Of a stretch of 64,000 bases of DNA, positions 18,868 through 28,136 are shown piece after piece (the stretch's first letter is position 1; each line of letters starts with the position of its first letter). The stretch is from Virgibacillus litoralis. Its GTDB lineage: Bacteria; Bacillota; Bacilli; Bacillales; Amphibacillaceae. Both the position numbers and the translations under genes were made by a program. Location: NCBI RefSeq assembly GCF_017873675.1, contig NZ_JAGGKK010000010.1, positions 1 to 64,000 of the forward strand. The letters are read 5' to 3'. The notes beneath the pieces were generated by a model. That model made no database searches. It was not told the origin of the DNA and was given only the letters and a program-made list of their open reading frames with translations.

Positions 18868-19383
18868 ATGACTGAAAAGATGTTAAATGTAGGTAAAATT
18901 ATAAACACACATGGTATAAGAGGCGAAGTAAAAGTGCTGCGTATCAGTGATTTTGATGATCGGTTTGAAGTTGGAGGGACATTGTTTTTGGTGAAAGAAA
19001 ACGAAGCTCCTATTGAATTGGAAATAACTTCACATCGTATACATAAGGGGTTTGATCTTCTTCAATTTAAAGGAATCGACAACATTGGCGATGTTGAGCA
19101 TTATAAAGGTGCATTTCTTAAAATAACGGAAGGTCAATTAACCGACCTGGAAGAAGATGAATACTATTACCACGAAATTATTGGCTGTGATGTTTATATG
19201 CATAGTGGTGAAAAGATCGGAGTAATTAAAGAAATATTGTCACCAGGAGCAAATGATGTATGGGTCATGAAACAGGAAAAGGGTAAAGACGTCCTCATTC
19301 CCTATATTGAGGAAGTTGTCAAGCAGGTGGATGTGGCGGCTAATAAAGTGATTATCGATCCTATGGAAGGACTGCTGGACTAA
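18868..19383 (+). CDS. rimM: 16S rRNA processing protein RimM
   Basis: 171-residue 30S maturation factor that binds S19. It opens with [18 protein letters not shown], and the C-terminal PRC-barrel has GANDVWVMK and [12 protein letters not shown]. The start at 18868 (AGGTGA five bases upstream) is preferred to the in-frame GTG at 18859. Its stop overlaps the trmD start. Confidence 0.95.
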   Translation: MTEKMLNVGKIINTHGIRGEVKVLRISDFDDRFEVGGTLFLVKENEAPIELEITSHRIHKGFDLLQFKGIDNIGDVEHYKGAFLKITEGQLTDLEEDEYYYHEIIGCDVYMHSGEKIGVIKEILSPGANDVWVMKQEKGKDVLIPYIEEVVKQVDVAANKVIIDPMEGLLD

Positions 19384-20117
19384 TGCATATTGATGTATTG
19401 ACCTTATTTCCTGAAATGTTGTCCGGGGTTTTTAATTCTTCGATTCTTAAAAAAGCATATGAAAAAGATAAATTTAGCTATAACCTAATAAACTTTCGTG
19501 ATTATACCAAAGACAAACATTATAAAGTTGATGACTACCCATATGGTGGAGGAGCAGGTATGGTGTTAACTCCACAACCTTTATTTGATGCTGTCGATGC
19601 AGTTGTTAAGGAAAGGCCAACAACTAAGCCGCGAATTGTACTTTTGTGTCCACAGGGTGAACCTTATAATCAGAAAAAAGCCGAGGAGCTAGCAAAAGAA
19701 GATCATCTCGTATTTATTTGTGGTCATTATGAGGGATACGATGAACGGATCAGAGAACAGCTTGTCACCGATGAAATTTCTATAGGTGATTATGTGCTTA
19801 CCGGTGGAGAACTCGGTGCTATGGTTGTTATCGACAGTGTTGTTCGCTTATTACCAGATGTGCTGGGTAACAAAGAATCCGCACCTGAGGATTCTTTTTC
19901 AACTGGATTATTGGAACATCCACACTATACACGTCCAGCTAACTTTCGAGGTATGAAGGTTCCGGATATTCTGTTGTCTGGTGACCATGCTAAAATAGAA
20001 GCATGGCGCAGGAAAGAATCATTGAAACGGACCTATGAAAGACGACGTGAATTAATTGATAAACACTCTTTATCCGAAGAAGACGCAAAAATATGGAATG
20101 AATTTAATAATAATTAG
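19383..20117 (+). CDS. trmD: tRNA (guanine37-N1)-methyltransferase TrmD
   Basis: SAM-dependent SPOUT methylase that makes m1G37 in tRNAs and prevents frameshifting. The knotted binding site is represented by [18 protein letters not shown] and [11 protein letters not shown] (about residue 130-140). 244 residues. The ATG overlaps the rimM stop (TAATG). Confidence 0.96.
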   Translation: MHIDVLTLFPEMLSGVFNSSILKKAYEKDKFSYNLINFRDYTKDKHYKVDDYPYGGGAGMVLTPQPLFDAVDAVVKERPTTKPRIVLLCPQGEPYNQKKAEELAKEDHLVFICGHYEGYDERIREQLVTDEISIGDYVLTGGELGAMVVIDSVVRLLPDVLGNKESAPEDSFSTGLLEHPHYTRPANFRGMKVPDILLSGDHAKIEAWRRKESLKRTYERRRELIDKHSLSEEDAKIWNEFNNN

Positions 20118-20154
20118 ATAAATATAGTTGAACTCATTATATCATTATGGTATA

Positions 20155-20245
20155 TTTACTGTTGTGCTTAAGTAGGATACTTAAGTCGTATAAACGGTGT
20201 TCCGCTGTCCCTTAGCGAGATATGAGCATTGGTTTGGAAGGAGTG
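20155..20245 (+). ncRNA. L19 leader (autoregulatory mRNA element) of rplS
   Basis: Between trmD and rplS lies a perfect 8-bp hairpin, CTTAAGTA/TACTTAAG, then the string CGGTGTTCCGCTGT and GAGCATTGGTTTGGA right before the ribosome site. This agrees with my memory of the L19 leader family in Bacillales, where L19 is thought to bind its own mRNA. The borders are approximate. Confidence 0.65.
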
Positions 20246-20252
20246 AAGTAGG

Positions 20253-20597
20253 ATGCAACAATTAATTGCAGACATTACAAAAGAGCAACTTCGCACTGAT
20301 CGTCCTGAGTTTCGCCCAGGAGACACTGTTAAAGTACACGTAAAAGTTGTCGAAGGAACACGTGAACGTATTCAGGTTTTCGAAGGTGTTGTAATTAAAC
20401 GCCAAAACGGTGGAATCAGTGAAACATTTACAGTAAGAAAGATTTCTTACGGTGTTGGTGTTGAACGTACATTCCCAGTACATTCACCTCGCGTTGCGAA
20501 AATTGAAGTTTCTCGTCGTGGTATTGTTCGACGTGCAAAACTATACTATCTACGTAATTTACGTGGTAAAGCAGCACGTATTAAAGAACGCAGATAA
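20253..20597 (+). CDS. rplS: 50S ribosomal protein L19
   Basis: 114-residue protein at the subunit interface. The motifs [24 protein letters not shown] and SPRVAKIEV are typical. The ATG follows GAAGGAGTGAAGTAGG. It is preceded by a leader RNA and followed by a strong terminator, closing the rpsP operon. Confidence 0.97.
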   Translation: MQQLIADITKEQLRTDRPEFRPGDTVKVHVKVVEGTRERIQVFEGVVIKRQNGGISETFTVRKISYGVGVERTFPVHSPRVAKIEVSRRGIVRRAKLYYLRNLRGKAARIKERR

Positions 20598-20613
20598 TAG
20601 TCAACATTATTGG

Positions 20614-20650
20614 AAAGGAGCTTGGCCCATGTGTGCAAGCTCCTTTTTAC
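20614..20650 (+). terminator. Terminator of rplS
   Basis: AAAGGAGCTTG (20614-20624) pairs perfectly with CAAGCTCCTTT (20636-20646), followed by Ts. Confidence 0.88.
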
Positions 20651-20684
20651 TTTAAATACAACAAGTACATATTTTAATGTTAAA

Positions 20685-20693
20685 TGATATAAT
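20685..20693 (+). promoter_or_regulatory. Extended -10 promoter for signal peptidase gene
   Basis: TGATATAAT, a TGn extension plus a perfect TATAAT, lies 52 nt before the signal peptidase start. The -35 position has only GTACAT. Confidence 0.6.
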
Positions 20694-20745
20694 AAAGGTA
20701 ATATATAATACTATAATACATATAGCTGTTGTCGGAGGGGAATAT

Positions 20746-21306
20746 ATGGCTAAACAGAAAAGTGAATGGTTTGACTGGATAAAGGCTTTATTAATTGCTT
20801 TTGCATTAGCCTTTATTGTCCGAACGTTCTTTTTTGCCCCAATTGTTGTAGATGGTCCATCCATGATGCCCACATTGCATGATCGGGACCAAATGATTGT
20901 TAATAAATTTTTATATGATATAGATGAGCCAAAGCGGTTTGATATAGTCGTTTTCCATGCTTCAGACCAAAAGGATTTTATAAAACGGATTATCGGGTTG
21001 CCTGGTGAACACGTTGCTGTCGACGATGATGTATTGTATATCAATGGTGAAGAGGTCAAGGAACCATTTCTGACAGCACAAAAACAAAACAGAATGTCTA
21101 CTAATTCTTTAACAAGTGACTTTAAGCTTGAAGAGCTTCCTGGTAAATATAAACAGATTCCTGAAGATCATGTGCTTGTGTTAGGGGATAATCGTAACAA
21201 TTCAACAGATAGCCGTATGTTAGGTCTAGTATCCATGGATCAAATTGTTGGAAAAACAAGTTTAATATACTGGCCATTTGACAGAATGCAGACTATAAGT
21301 GAATAA
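20746..21306 (+). CDS. Type I signal peptidase
   Basis: 186-residue membrane-anchored protease that removes signal peptides from exported proteins. One N-terminal membrane segment (about residues 12-31) is followed by the catalytic Ser39 in GPSMMPT and general-base Lys80 in FIKRIIGLPGE; the GDNRNNSTDSR box is intact. Of the SipS/SipT type, short, with a single anchor. The start at 20746 follows GGAGGGG; an upstream in-frame start at 20677 lies in the promoter. It sits 12 nt before rbgA. Confidence 0.94.
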   Translation: MAKQKSEWFDWIKALLIAFALAFIVRTFFFAPIVVDGPSMMPTLHDRDQMIVNKFLYDIDEPKRFDIVVFHASDQKDFIKRIIGLPGEHVAVDDDVLYINGEEVKEPFLTAQKQNRMSTNSLTSDFKLEELPGKYKQIPEDHVLVLGDNRNNSTDSRMLGLVSMDQIVGKTSLIYWPFDRMQTISE

Positions 21307-21318
21307 GGTGATAAAACA

Positions 21319-22167
21319 ATGACTATACAATGGTTTCCAGGTCATATGGCAAAAGCAAGACGTGAGGTCGAAGAGAAATTAAAGTTAGTTGATTTTGTAA
21401 TGGAGCTAGTTGATGCCAGAGCCCCACTATCTTCACAAAACCCAATGCTGCAGCAGGTCTTACAAAACAAGCCCAAAATGATTGTTCTGATGAAAAGGGA
21501 TTTAGCAGATAATCGTGAAACGGATAGATGGATTTCTTATTTTAAAGAACAAAATGTACATGCAGTAGCAATTAATGTGAATGATAAGGCTGACTTGAAA
21601 CGAGTAATTCAACTAGGTAAAGAGCTAGGTCAAGAAAAAATGGATAAGCTAAGGAAAAAAGGTATTCAGCCACGTCCGGCCCGGGCAATGATAATTGGTA
21701 TTCCAAATGTTGGTAAGTCTACTTTAATTAATCGTCTCGCAAATAAAAAGATTGCCAAAACTGGCGACAAACCAGGTGTAACCAAGCACCAGCTATGGAT
21801 TAAAGTTAAAAAAGACTTTGAGTTGCTTGATACACCGGGAATTTTGTGGCCTAAATTTGAAGATGAAATGGTTGGCTATCGGTTAGCAGCTATTGGTACC
21901 ATTAAGGATCAATTGCTATCATTACAGGATATCGTAGCGTTCGTTATTAAATATATGCAAGAGCATTACCCTGTACAGCTTGAAGAGCGTTATGCAGTTG
22001 AATCTGATACTGAAGATATGTGGGAGATTTTTGTATCAATTGGAAAACAGCGTGGTGCGTTGGAAAGTGGCGGAAACGTAAATTTTGAAAAAGTGTCAGA
22101 TTTGGTAATACGTGATCTAAGGACCGGTAAACTTGGCAACATCACACTTGAAACACCTGAAAGTTAA
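21319..22167 (+). CDS. rbgA: Ribosome biogenesis GTPase RbgA (YlqF)
   Basis: 282-residue circularly permuted GTPase needed for late 50S assembly. MTIQWFPGHMAKARRE opens the protein; the P-loop GIPNVGKST (near residue 128) follows the G4 motif, as expected for the permuted order, then TGDKPGVT and DTPGILWPKFEDE. The C-terminal RNA-binding domain is present. Oddity: the G4 motif reads MKRD (residues 56-59) where the family has NKxD, losing the guanine-recognising Asn. Confidence 0.93.
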   Translation: MTIQWFPGHMAKARREVEEKLKLVDFVMELVDARAPLSSQNPMLQQVLQNKPKMIVLMKRDLADNRETDRWISYFKEQNVHAVAINVNDKADLKRVIQLGKELGQEKMDKLRKKGIQPRPARAMIIGIPNVGKSTLINRLANKKIAKTGDKPGVTKHQLWIKVKKDFELLDTPGILWPKFEDEMVGYRLAAIGTIKDQLLSLQDIVAFVIKYMQEHYPVQLEERYAVESDTEDMWEIFVSIGKQRGALESGGNVNFEKVSDLVIRDLRTGKLGNITLETPES

Positions 22168-22205
22168 GTGGCATACATCTTTGGATGATGTCACTTTTCA
22201 CTTTT
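22166..22205 (+). terminator. Imperfect terminator after rbgA
   Basis: An imperfect dyad (AAGTGGCATACATC with GATGATGTCACTT) followed by TTCACTTTTTC. It would weaken read-through into rnhB. Confidence 0.5.
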
Positions 22206-22247
22206 TCAGAAAACAGCCGATATAAAGAAATAGAAAAAGGTGATTAA

Positions 22248-23018
22248 ATGGAACAAAAATCGATTGCTATGATAAAAGAGCTATTTGAAACTGAAAAGAT
22301 TGATGAATACTTTCTAAATGACTTGAAAAGGGATGAGCGAAAAGGTGTTCAGAAACTTATTAAACAGTATGAACGCCAAAAGCTAAGAGAACAGAAAATA
22401 AAACAGAACTTTGTGCAAATGTCCCGGTATGAGAAAAACTGCTATGCAAATGGCTGCCAGTATATAGCTGGCGTTGATGAAGCTGGTCGTGGGCCGCTGG
22501 CGGGTCCTGTTGTAGCCGCTTCCGTTATTTTACCAAGGGAATTTAAATTGCTTGGATTAAACGATTCCAAACAGTTGAATGAGTCCACAAGAAACAAGTT
22601 TTTTAGTATTGTAAAGGAACAGGCGGTTAGTTATGGAATATCCATTATAACCAGCCAAAAAATCGATCAAGTCAATATCTACGAAGCTACAAAGCTTGCA
22701 ATGCATGATGCTATAAACCAATTGAATCCAAAACCAGATCATGTATTACTTGATGCCGTATCACTAGATAATTTACCATGTAGCTCCGAATCCATTATAA
22801 AGGGAGATCAAGAGAGCATAACTATTGCTGCTGCAAGTATTTTGGCAAAGGTCACCCGTGATAATTTAATGAAGGAATTACATAAGAAATATCCTGTCTA
22901 TGAATTTAAATCTAATATGGGGTACGGCACCAAGCATCATATGGAGATGTTAACAGAACACGGCATATCTCCCTATCATCGAAAGTCGTATGCACCTGTT
23001 AGAAATGCTATTAACTAA
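22248..23018 (+). CDS. rnhB: Ribonuclease HII
   Basis: 256-residue endonuclease that removes ribonucleotides from DNA-RNA hybrids. The active-site motif GVDEAGRGPLAGP is near residue 76, after the N-terminal extension of about 70 residues typical of Bacillus RNase HII. DAVSLD and SILAKVTRD also match. The ATG follows AAAGGTGAT. No convincing terminator follows; a 450-bp inverted-end element begins about 50 nt downstream. Confidence 0.95.
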   Translation: MEQKSIAMIKELFETEKIDEYFLNDLKRDERKGVQKLIKQYERQKLREQKIKQNFVQMSRYEKNCYANGCQYIAGVDEAGRGPLAGPVVAASVILPREFKLLGLNDSKQLNESTRNKFFSIVKEQAVSYGISIITSQKIDQVNIYEATKLAMHDAINQLNPKPDHVLLDAVSLDNLPCSSESIIKGDQESITIAAASILAKVTRDNLMKELHKKYPVYEFKSNMGYGTKHHMEMLTEHGISPYHRKSYAPVRNAIN

Positions 23019-23066
23019 TAACCGTTATCTAAGAGATTGTTGCATTACCAAAATAACGAAATCAAA

Positions 23067-23513
23067 GCGTAGTTGATATAAATTGCTAAGTAGACTGAAT
23101 GTAAGTGTGGTTCTCTAACCACCAGTTGGAATATACTAGCTTTCACAACTCCGGGTACAAAGGCGACATCTGTTCAAGGCTATCGCTTTCACAGTGTCTT
23201 CGCTAGCCGTGGGCTCACCACGAGCCTTCGACGCATAGGACGTGCTAGTGCAGACGTCGCCACAGGACGTGGCGTACTTAGTCTGCCTCGATCGCGAGTA
23301 TCGCTCCCTATGGGGTCTCTTTGGTTCGCTGTCCCACAGGAATCTCGCATATTCCATCTGCTGGTTTAGATGGTCTAAAATCTTGTTTAAATCATCACAA
23401 CATGCATTTATTTTTTTGAATCAGTGAGTAAAGCCTAGCGAAGTGTATTTCCGGAGCACCATCATAGCACTCAAAATTTTTATAAAGTACGTCACAGTTT
23501 ATATCAACTGCGA
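23067..23513. mobile_element. Non-coding element of about 450 bp with inverted ends
   Basis: Perfect 12-bp inverted ends (AGTTGATATAAA at 23071-23082, its complement at 23498-23509), extendable to about 18 positions with two mismatches. The interior holds several strong hairpins: GGCTC/GAGCC near 23212-23226, and a two-step stem GCAGAC...GTCTGC around CGCCAC/GTGGCG (23250-23286). Open frames inside are short, lack ribosome sites and look random. It resembles a MITE-type passenger element; no clear target duplication was found and no family name is offered. Confidence 0.55.
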
Positions 23514-23575
23514 CGGTTTAAATAGCTGTATGTTTTACGAAATGAGCTTAATTGATTGATAGAGGGGAGCTTTCT

Positions 23576-25366
23576 ATGAGTATTCAAAATTTAGCAGGAC
23601 AGCGAATAACTTCATCTCAGGTTTCTAATTCTACGCAATCCTTAAGACCAGGGCAAATTGTTCAAGGAAAAATTGTTAAATTATTCCCGAACAATAAAGC
23701 ACAAATTCAGCTTGGAACACAAAAAATGATTGCTCAATTAGAAGCTTCCTTGTCAGTTGGTGGAAAATACCATTTTCAGGTGCAAGCATCAGATAATGTT
23801 ATTCATTTAAAAGTGATTGGAGAACAATTAAAGAATCAGGCTAATGTAAATATGATGAGTTTGATGCGACAGCTAGGATTGAATGCGACTAAGTCAAACA
23901 TTGCACTCATACAGTCTTTAATTAGTGAAAAGATACCATTTTCAAAAGAACAATTTCAAAAGGCATTCCAGCTATTGGATGGTGCCAGAAACAAATCTCA
24001 GGCTCACCAAATAGCGAAGGAAATGATCGCTACAAGATTACCGATAACAGATTCGGTTTATCGGGCATTAGCTGCTGCAAAAAACACGAGCGGAATGACA
24101 GAACAAATGAAGTCATTATTGCAGCAGTTAAGACAAGATCCCAACCAAACTAAACTCCATCAGCATTTGATAAATCGATTAAGCCAAATGACGGAGAGGC
24201 CATCTAATCAAATTGTTAAGCAAATTATCAGTCAAGCTAGTAATAATAATCAACAACTTTTTAATGTGTTAAAGAGTTCTGGGGCTGTTATAGCAAGTGT
24301 AGATTTTCCCACTTGGAAGTCTGAATGGGCCGCTTTTGTTAAGCAGGATAATCTTGCTTCAGGGAACAATACGAAGCTCCCCTTTAAACTAAACAATATG
24401 GAAATAACTCGGGTATTGGAGCAAATGAGTAGTAATAGTACTAGTATTAGGGCTGCTTCAAGGGCAATTATTCAAAGCTTTGGACATTCTGTTGAAACTG
24501 CAGCTACAAACAATACTAAATTGCCTTGGCAGGAATTTTCCCTACTAAAACAGCAGCTGACCAAGACGGTAATGCCTCTTCTCTCAGATACACAACAGCA
24601 GCAGCTAACTAAGTTTTTAGAGAATAGTCCAGCCCAATTGCGTCAACTCCTTAATGTACTACGAACTATGGCAAGTAATGATACTTACGCAGACATTGAT
24701 AGTGTATTAACAACGATGAAACTAGGTGAATCATTTCTTAATTCTTCTCCAAAAGAACAATTTTTAGGTCAATTACAACAAGTTTTACGATTTACTGGAC
24801 TGAACTATGAGAATCAGCTTGCCAATAATATGGGACAACAGCAAACAGCTACAATTAAATCGATGCTTATGCAAATCCTGCAGCAATCTGATGGAACGGT
24901 TCATGATCGCTCACAGCAATTGTTGAATTTTATAAATGGAATGCAAATACAGTCAGTAAATGACACAACCAATTTTCTTCAAGCAAGCTTACAAATTCCG
25001 GCTGAAAAATTAGATTTACCTAATGATATGCAACTAGATTTCGAGGGTAAAAAGTCTGAGAACGGGAAAATAAACCCTGATTTTTGTCGAATAATATTTT
25101 ATTTGGAACTAGCGCATTTAAAAGAAACCATTATTGACATGAATATTCAAAAACGTGCTGTAGCTATAACCATATATAATGATCAAGGTGAAATCGCTGA
25201 TTATTCAACTGCCCTTAAACCGATACTGAAAGAAGGACTGGAGTCATTAAACTATAAGCTTTCAACTATTACTATTAAGCCAATTCATGAAAACAACCAC
25301 ACAGATAATGATAAGCTCAAAACAGCGTATCAGAATTCCTATCAAGGAGTGGATTATTGGGTATGA
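23576..25366 (+). CDS. ylqG: FliK-like hook-length-control-type protein YlqG
   Basis: 596-residue, Gln/Asn/Ser-rich, low-complexity soluble protein. The last 100 residues (RIIFYLELAHLKETIIDMNI, then a YNDQGEIADYSTALKPILKE segment and STITIKPI) look like the C-terminal domain of FliK, which tells FlhB to switch substrate. It pairs with a downstream gene for an isolated FlhB-tail protein, as in B. subtilis ylqG-ylqH. Start at 23576 follows AGAGGGGAGC. The role is not established; it lies outside the fla/che operon. Confidence 0.75.
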   Translation: MSIQNLAGQRITSSQVSNSTQSLRPGQIVQGKIVKLFPNNKAQIQLGTQKMIAQLEASLSVGGKYHFQVQASDNVIHLKVIGEQLKNQANVNMMSLMRQLGLNATKSNIALIQSLISEKIPFSKEQFQKAFQLLDGARNKSQAHQIAKEMIATRLPITDSVYRALAAAKNTSGMTEQMKSLLQQLRQDPNQTKLHQHLINRLSQMTERPSNQIVKQIISQASNNNQQLFNVLKSSGAVIASVDFPTWKSEWAAFVKQDNLASGNNTKLPFKLNNMEITRVLEQMSSNSTSIRAASRAIIQSFGHSVETAATNNTKLPWQEFSLLKQQLTKTVMPLLSDTQQQQLTKFLENSPAQLRQLLNVLRTMASNDTYADIDSVLTTMKLGESFLNSSPKEQFLGQLQQVLRFTGLNYENQLANNMGQQQTATIKSMLMQILQQSDGTVHDRSQQLLNFINGMQIQSVNDTTNFLQASLQIPAEKLDLPNDMQLDFEGKKSENGKINPDFCRIIFYLELAHLKETIIDMNIQKRAVAITIYNDQGEIADYSTALKPILKEGLESLNYKLSTITIKPIHENNHTDNDKLKTAYQNSYQGVDYWV

Positions 25367-25644
25367 CTGAAAAAAGAAATAAAGCCGCAGCATTAAGGTA
25401 TGACCAGGATCATGAGCATGCACCAAAAGTAATTGCAACTGGAAAAGGACTCATAGCAGAAAGTATTATAGAAAAAGCCAAGGAAAATAATGTTCCTGTT
25501 CAAGAAGATTCCTCATTAGTTGAGCTTTTGGCAGAACTTAACATAAATGAAACTATTCCTGAAGAATTGTATCAAGCAGTTGCTGAAGTGTTCGCATTTG
25601 TCTACAAAACAGACCAAAATGCAGCAAATTCTAACAAAAATTAG
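25363..25644 (+). CDS. ylqH: FlhB C-terminal-domain-like protein YlqH
   Basis: 93-residue soluble protein that matches the cytoplasmic tail of FlhB after its cleavage site: compare IPEELYQAVAEVFAFVYK here with IPEEFYQAVAEMLAYVYR in FlhB of this window. It has no membrane domain and no NPTH cleavage motif (it opens RNKAAALRYDQD). The ATG overlaps the ylqG stop (ATGA); a TTG at 25357, seven bases after AGGAG, is the alternative start. Likely a partner of the FliK-like YlqG. Confidence 0.82.
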   Translation: MTEKRNKAAALRYDQDHEHAPKVIATGKGLIAESIIEKAKENNVPVQEDSSLVELLAELNINETIPEELYQAVAEVFAFVYKTDQNAANSNKN

Positions 25645-25684
25645 TTAAATACTTATCTTATAAATACAATCGTTTGCCGACCAT

Positions 25685-25727
25685 AAAAAGTGTCATATAT
25701 TTTAATAAAATATTATGACACTTTTTT
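25685..25727 (+). terminator. Terminator of ylqH
   Basis: AAAAAGTGTCATA pairs perfectly with TATGACACTTTTT (25714-25726) around a 16-nt AT-rich loop, followed by Ts. Confidence 0.85.
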
Positions 25728-25875
25728 CGATTGATATTCGATTATAATAATGAAAGGTAGTTTGTGTTCGTGAAAAAAGTCGATTTCCTTTATCACTCAG
25801 ACTACCTACAATGCTGAGCACTCTCGGTACATCTCAGGTCAGTTTCTGTCAATTTTGTCTAATAATCACTTATTG

Positions 25876-25904
25876 TTGTGAAATTTGTTGTTTTTTTATA
25901 CAAT
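25876..25904 (+). promoter_or_regulatory. Sigma-A promoter for sucCD
   Basis: TTGTGA (25876-25881), 17-nt spacer, TACAAT (25899-25904), 34 nt before sucC. The 140 nt upstream, back to the ylqH terminator, hold no further feature that I can name. Confidence 0.6.
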
Positions 25905-25938
25905 AGGAATGCAGTGAATTTTGATGGGAGGATGAAAG

Positions 25939-27099
25939 ATGAACATTCATGAGTATCAAGGCAAAGATATTTTGCGAAGCTATGGTGTAAATGTTCCAAA
26001 TGGACATGTTGCATATACGGTAGACGAAGCAGTTGAAGCTGCGGAAAAACTCGATAGTTCCGTAAAAGTAGTTAAAGCACAAATCCACGCAGGTGGTCGG
26101 GGTAAAGCCGGCGGTGTGAAAATTGCGAAAAACTTGGATGAAGTGCGTACATACGCAAATGAAATTTTAGGCAAAACATTAGTTACGCACCAAACTGGTC
26201 CAGAAGGTAAAGAAGTCAAGCGTCTTCTTATCGAGGAAGGCTGTGATATTCAAAAAGAATATTATGTTGGACTAGTAATGGATCGTGCTACTTCTCGTGT
26301 TGTTATGATGGCATCAGAAGAAGGCGGTACAGAAATTGAGGAAGTTGCTGCAGAAACACCGGAGAAAATTTTCAAGGAAATTATTGATCCAGTAGTGGGA
26401 CTTTCAGGTTACCAAGCTCGGAGACTAGCATTTAATATAAATATTCCAGATGAATTAATTGGTAAGGCAGCGAAGTTTATGATGAGTCTTTATACTGCAT
26501 TTGTAGACAAAGATTGCTCTATCGCTGAAATTAACCCGCTTGTTACTACTGGTGATGGACAGGTTCTTGCATTAGATTCCAAATTAAACTTTGATGATAA
26601 TGCAATGTTTCGTCAAAAAGACATCCTTGAGTTACGTGATTTGGATGAAGAAGATGAGAAGGAAATTGATGCATCCAAATATGACCTAAGTTATGTATCA
26701 TTAGATGGTAACATTGGTTGTATGGTTAATGGTGCAGGGCTTGCTATGTCTACTATGGACATCATCAAACATTACGGCGGCGACCCCGCTAACTTCCTTG
26801 ACGTTGGGGGCGGTGCAACAGCTGAAAAGGTTACAGAAGCATTTAAAATCATTTTGTCCGATTCCAATGTAAAAGGTATTTTTGTTAACATCTTTGGCGG
26901 TATTATGAAGTGTGATGTTATTGCTGAAGGTGTTGTAGAAGCGACTAAACAAGTAGGATTGGAAATTCCGCTTGTAGTACGTTTGGAAGGAACAAACGTT
27001 AAGTTAGGCAAGCAGATCCTCGATGAATCTGGCTTAAACATTACATCAGCGGGGTCAATGGCTGATGGCGCTGAAAAAATCGTCTCCATGGTAAAGTAG
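25939..27099 (+). CDS. sucC: Succinyl-CoA synthetase, beta subunit
   Basis: ADP-forming beta subunit of the TCA-cycle enzyme that makes ATP (or GTP) from succinyl-CoA. [17 protein letters not shown] and the ATP-grasp segment [14 protein letters not shown] are typical; [13 protein letters not shown] and the [15 protein letters not shown] region complete the C-terminal CoA-ligase domain. 386 residues. The ATG follows GGGAGGATG. 65 nt to sucD. Confidence 0.96.
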   Translation: MNIHEYQGKDILRSYGVNVPNGHVAYTVDEAVEAAEKLDSSVKVVKAQIHAGGRGKAGGVKIAKNLDEVRTYANEILGKTLVTHQTGPEGKEVKRLLIEEGCDIQKEYYVGLVMDRATSRVVMMASEEGGTEIEEVAAETPEKIFKEIIDPVVGLSGYQARRLAFNINIPDELIGKAAKFMMSLYTAFVDKDCSIAEINPLVTTGDGQVLALDSKLNFDDNAMFRQKDILELRDLDEEDEKEIDASKYDLSYVSLDGNIGCMVNGAGLAMSTMDIIKHYGGDPANFLDVGGGATAEKVTEAFKIILSDSNVKGIFVNIFGGIMKCDVIAEGVVEATKQVGLEIPLVVRLEGTNVKLGKQILDESGLNITSAGSMADGAEKIVSMVK

Positions 27100-27164
27100 G
27101 TTCAAAGCGGAGGCAACTGTTATAGAAAAAATGATTGTATTTTGTGCAGAAAGGACGGACGAAA

Positions 27165-28067
27165 ATGAGTGTATATGTAAATAAAGATACTAAAGTAATT
27201 GTCCAAGGTATTACTGGTGGTACAGCAAAATTTCATACAAAACAAATGCTTGAATATGGTACAAAAATCGTTGGCGGTGTGACACCGAAAAAAGGCGGTA
27301 CAGAAGTAGAAGGGGTTCCTGTATTTAATACAGTACAGGATGCGGTTGAAAAAACAGGAGCTACTGCTTCTGTCATTTATGTGCCAGCCCCATTTGCTGC
27401 AGATGCAATTCTGGAAGCGGTAGATGCGGAATTAGACCTTGCTATCTGTATTACGGAGCATATTCCTGTTATGGATATGGTCAAAGTGAAACGGTACATG
27501 GAAGGTAAAAAGACACGCCTTGTAGGTCCTAACTGCCCAGGTGTCATTACACCGGAAGAATGTAAAATTGGTATTATGCCAGGTTATATTCATAAGAAAG
27601 GACATATCGGAGTTGTTTCACGTTCTGGAACATTAACATATGAAGCAGTGCATCAATTATCGGAAAACGGATATGGACAATCTTCTGCTGTTGGTATTGG
27701 TGGAGATCCAGTGAATGGTACAGATTTCATTGATGTATTAAAAGCATTTAATGATGATCCTGATACAGAAGCAGTAGTTATGATTGGTGAAATCGGCGGA
27801 ACTGCTGAAGAAGAAGCTGCTGAGTGGGTTAAAGCAAACATGACCAAGCCAGTAGTAGGTTTTATCGGTGGCGCTACCGCACCTCCAGGAAAGCGTATGG
27901 GTCACGCTGGTGCGATTATCTCTGGTGGTAAAGGTACAGCAGATGAGAAGATACGTGTCATGAACGATTGTGGTATTAAAGTTGCTGAGACACCAGCAGT
28001 AATGGGTGAAACCATGATTAGCGTATTAAAAGAAAAAAATCTTCAAGACAAATGTAAAACACATTAA
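27165..28067 (+). CDS. sucD: Succinyl-CoA synthetase, alpha subunit
   Basis: 300-residue alpha subunit, which carries the phosphohistidine in [10 protein letters not shown] (near residue 247) and binds CoA through the N-terminal Rossmann domain ([17 protein letters not shown]). The start at 27165 follows AAAGGACGG and gives the family length of 300; the longer frame from 27135 has no support. Partner of sucC in one operon. Confidence 0.96.
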   Translation: MSVYVNKDTKVIVQGITGGTAKFHTKQMLEYGTKIVGGVTPKKGGTEVEGVPVFNTVQDAVEKTGATASVIYVPAPFAADAILEAVDAELDLAICITEHIPVMDMVKVKRYMEGKKTRLVGPNCPGVITPEECKIGIMPGYIHKKGHIGVVSRSGTLTYEAVHQLSENGYGQSSAVGIGGDPVNGTDFIDVLKAFNDDPDTEAVVMIGEIGGTAEEEAAEWVKANMTKPVVGFIGGATAPPGKRMGHAGAIISGGKGTADEKIRVMNDCGIKVAETPAVMGETMISVLKEKNLQDKCKTH

Positions 28068-28078
28068 TTAAAATGTAT

Positions 28079-28112
28079 GGAACCCTGAGGTGATATTGCT
28101 TCTGGGTTCCTC
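28079..28112 (+). terminator. Hairpin between sucD and dprA
   Basis: GGAACCC pairs with GGGTTCC (28104-28110), with further partial pairing (CTGA/TCTG) inside. Only TCCTCC follows, so termination would be weak; it may instead stabilise the sucCD message. Confidence 0.4.
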
Positions 28113-28136
28113 CTATATAAGTAAGGAAGTGATCTA

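Noticed and set aside
23136-23357. 73-codon minus-strand frame inside the inverted-end element
   Set aside because: Cys/Arg/Ser-rich random-looking product from hairpin DNA, no ribosome site; not a transposase.
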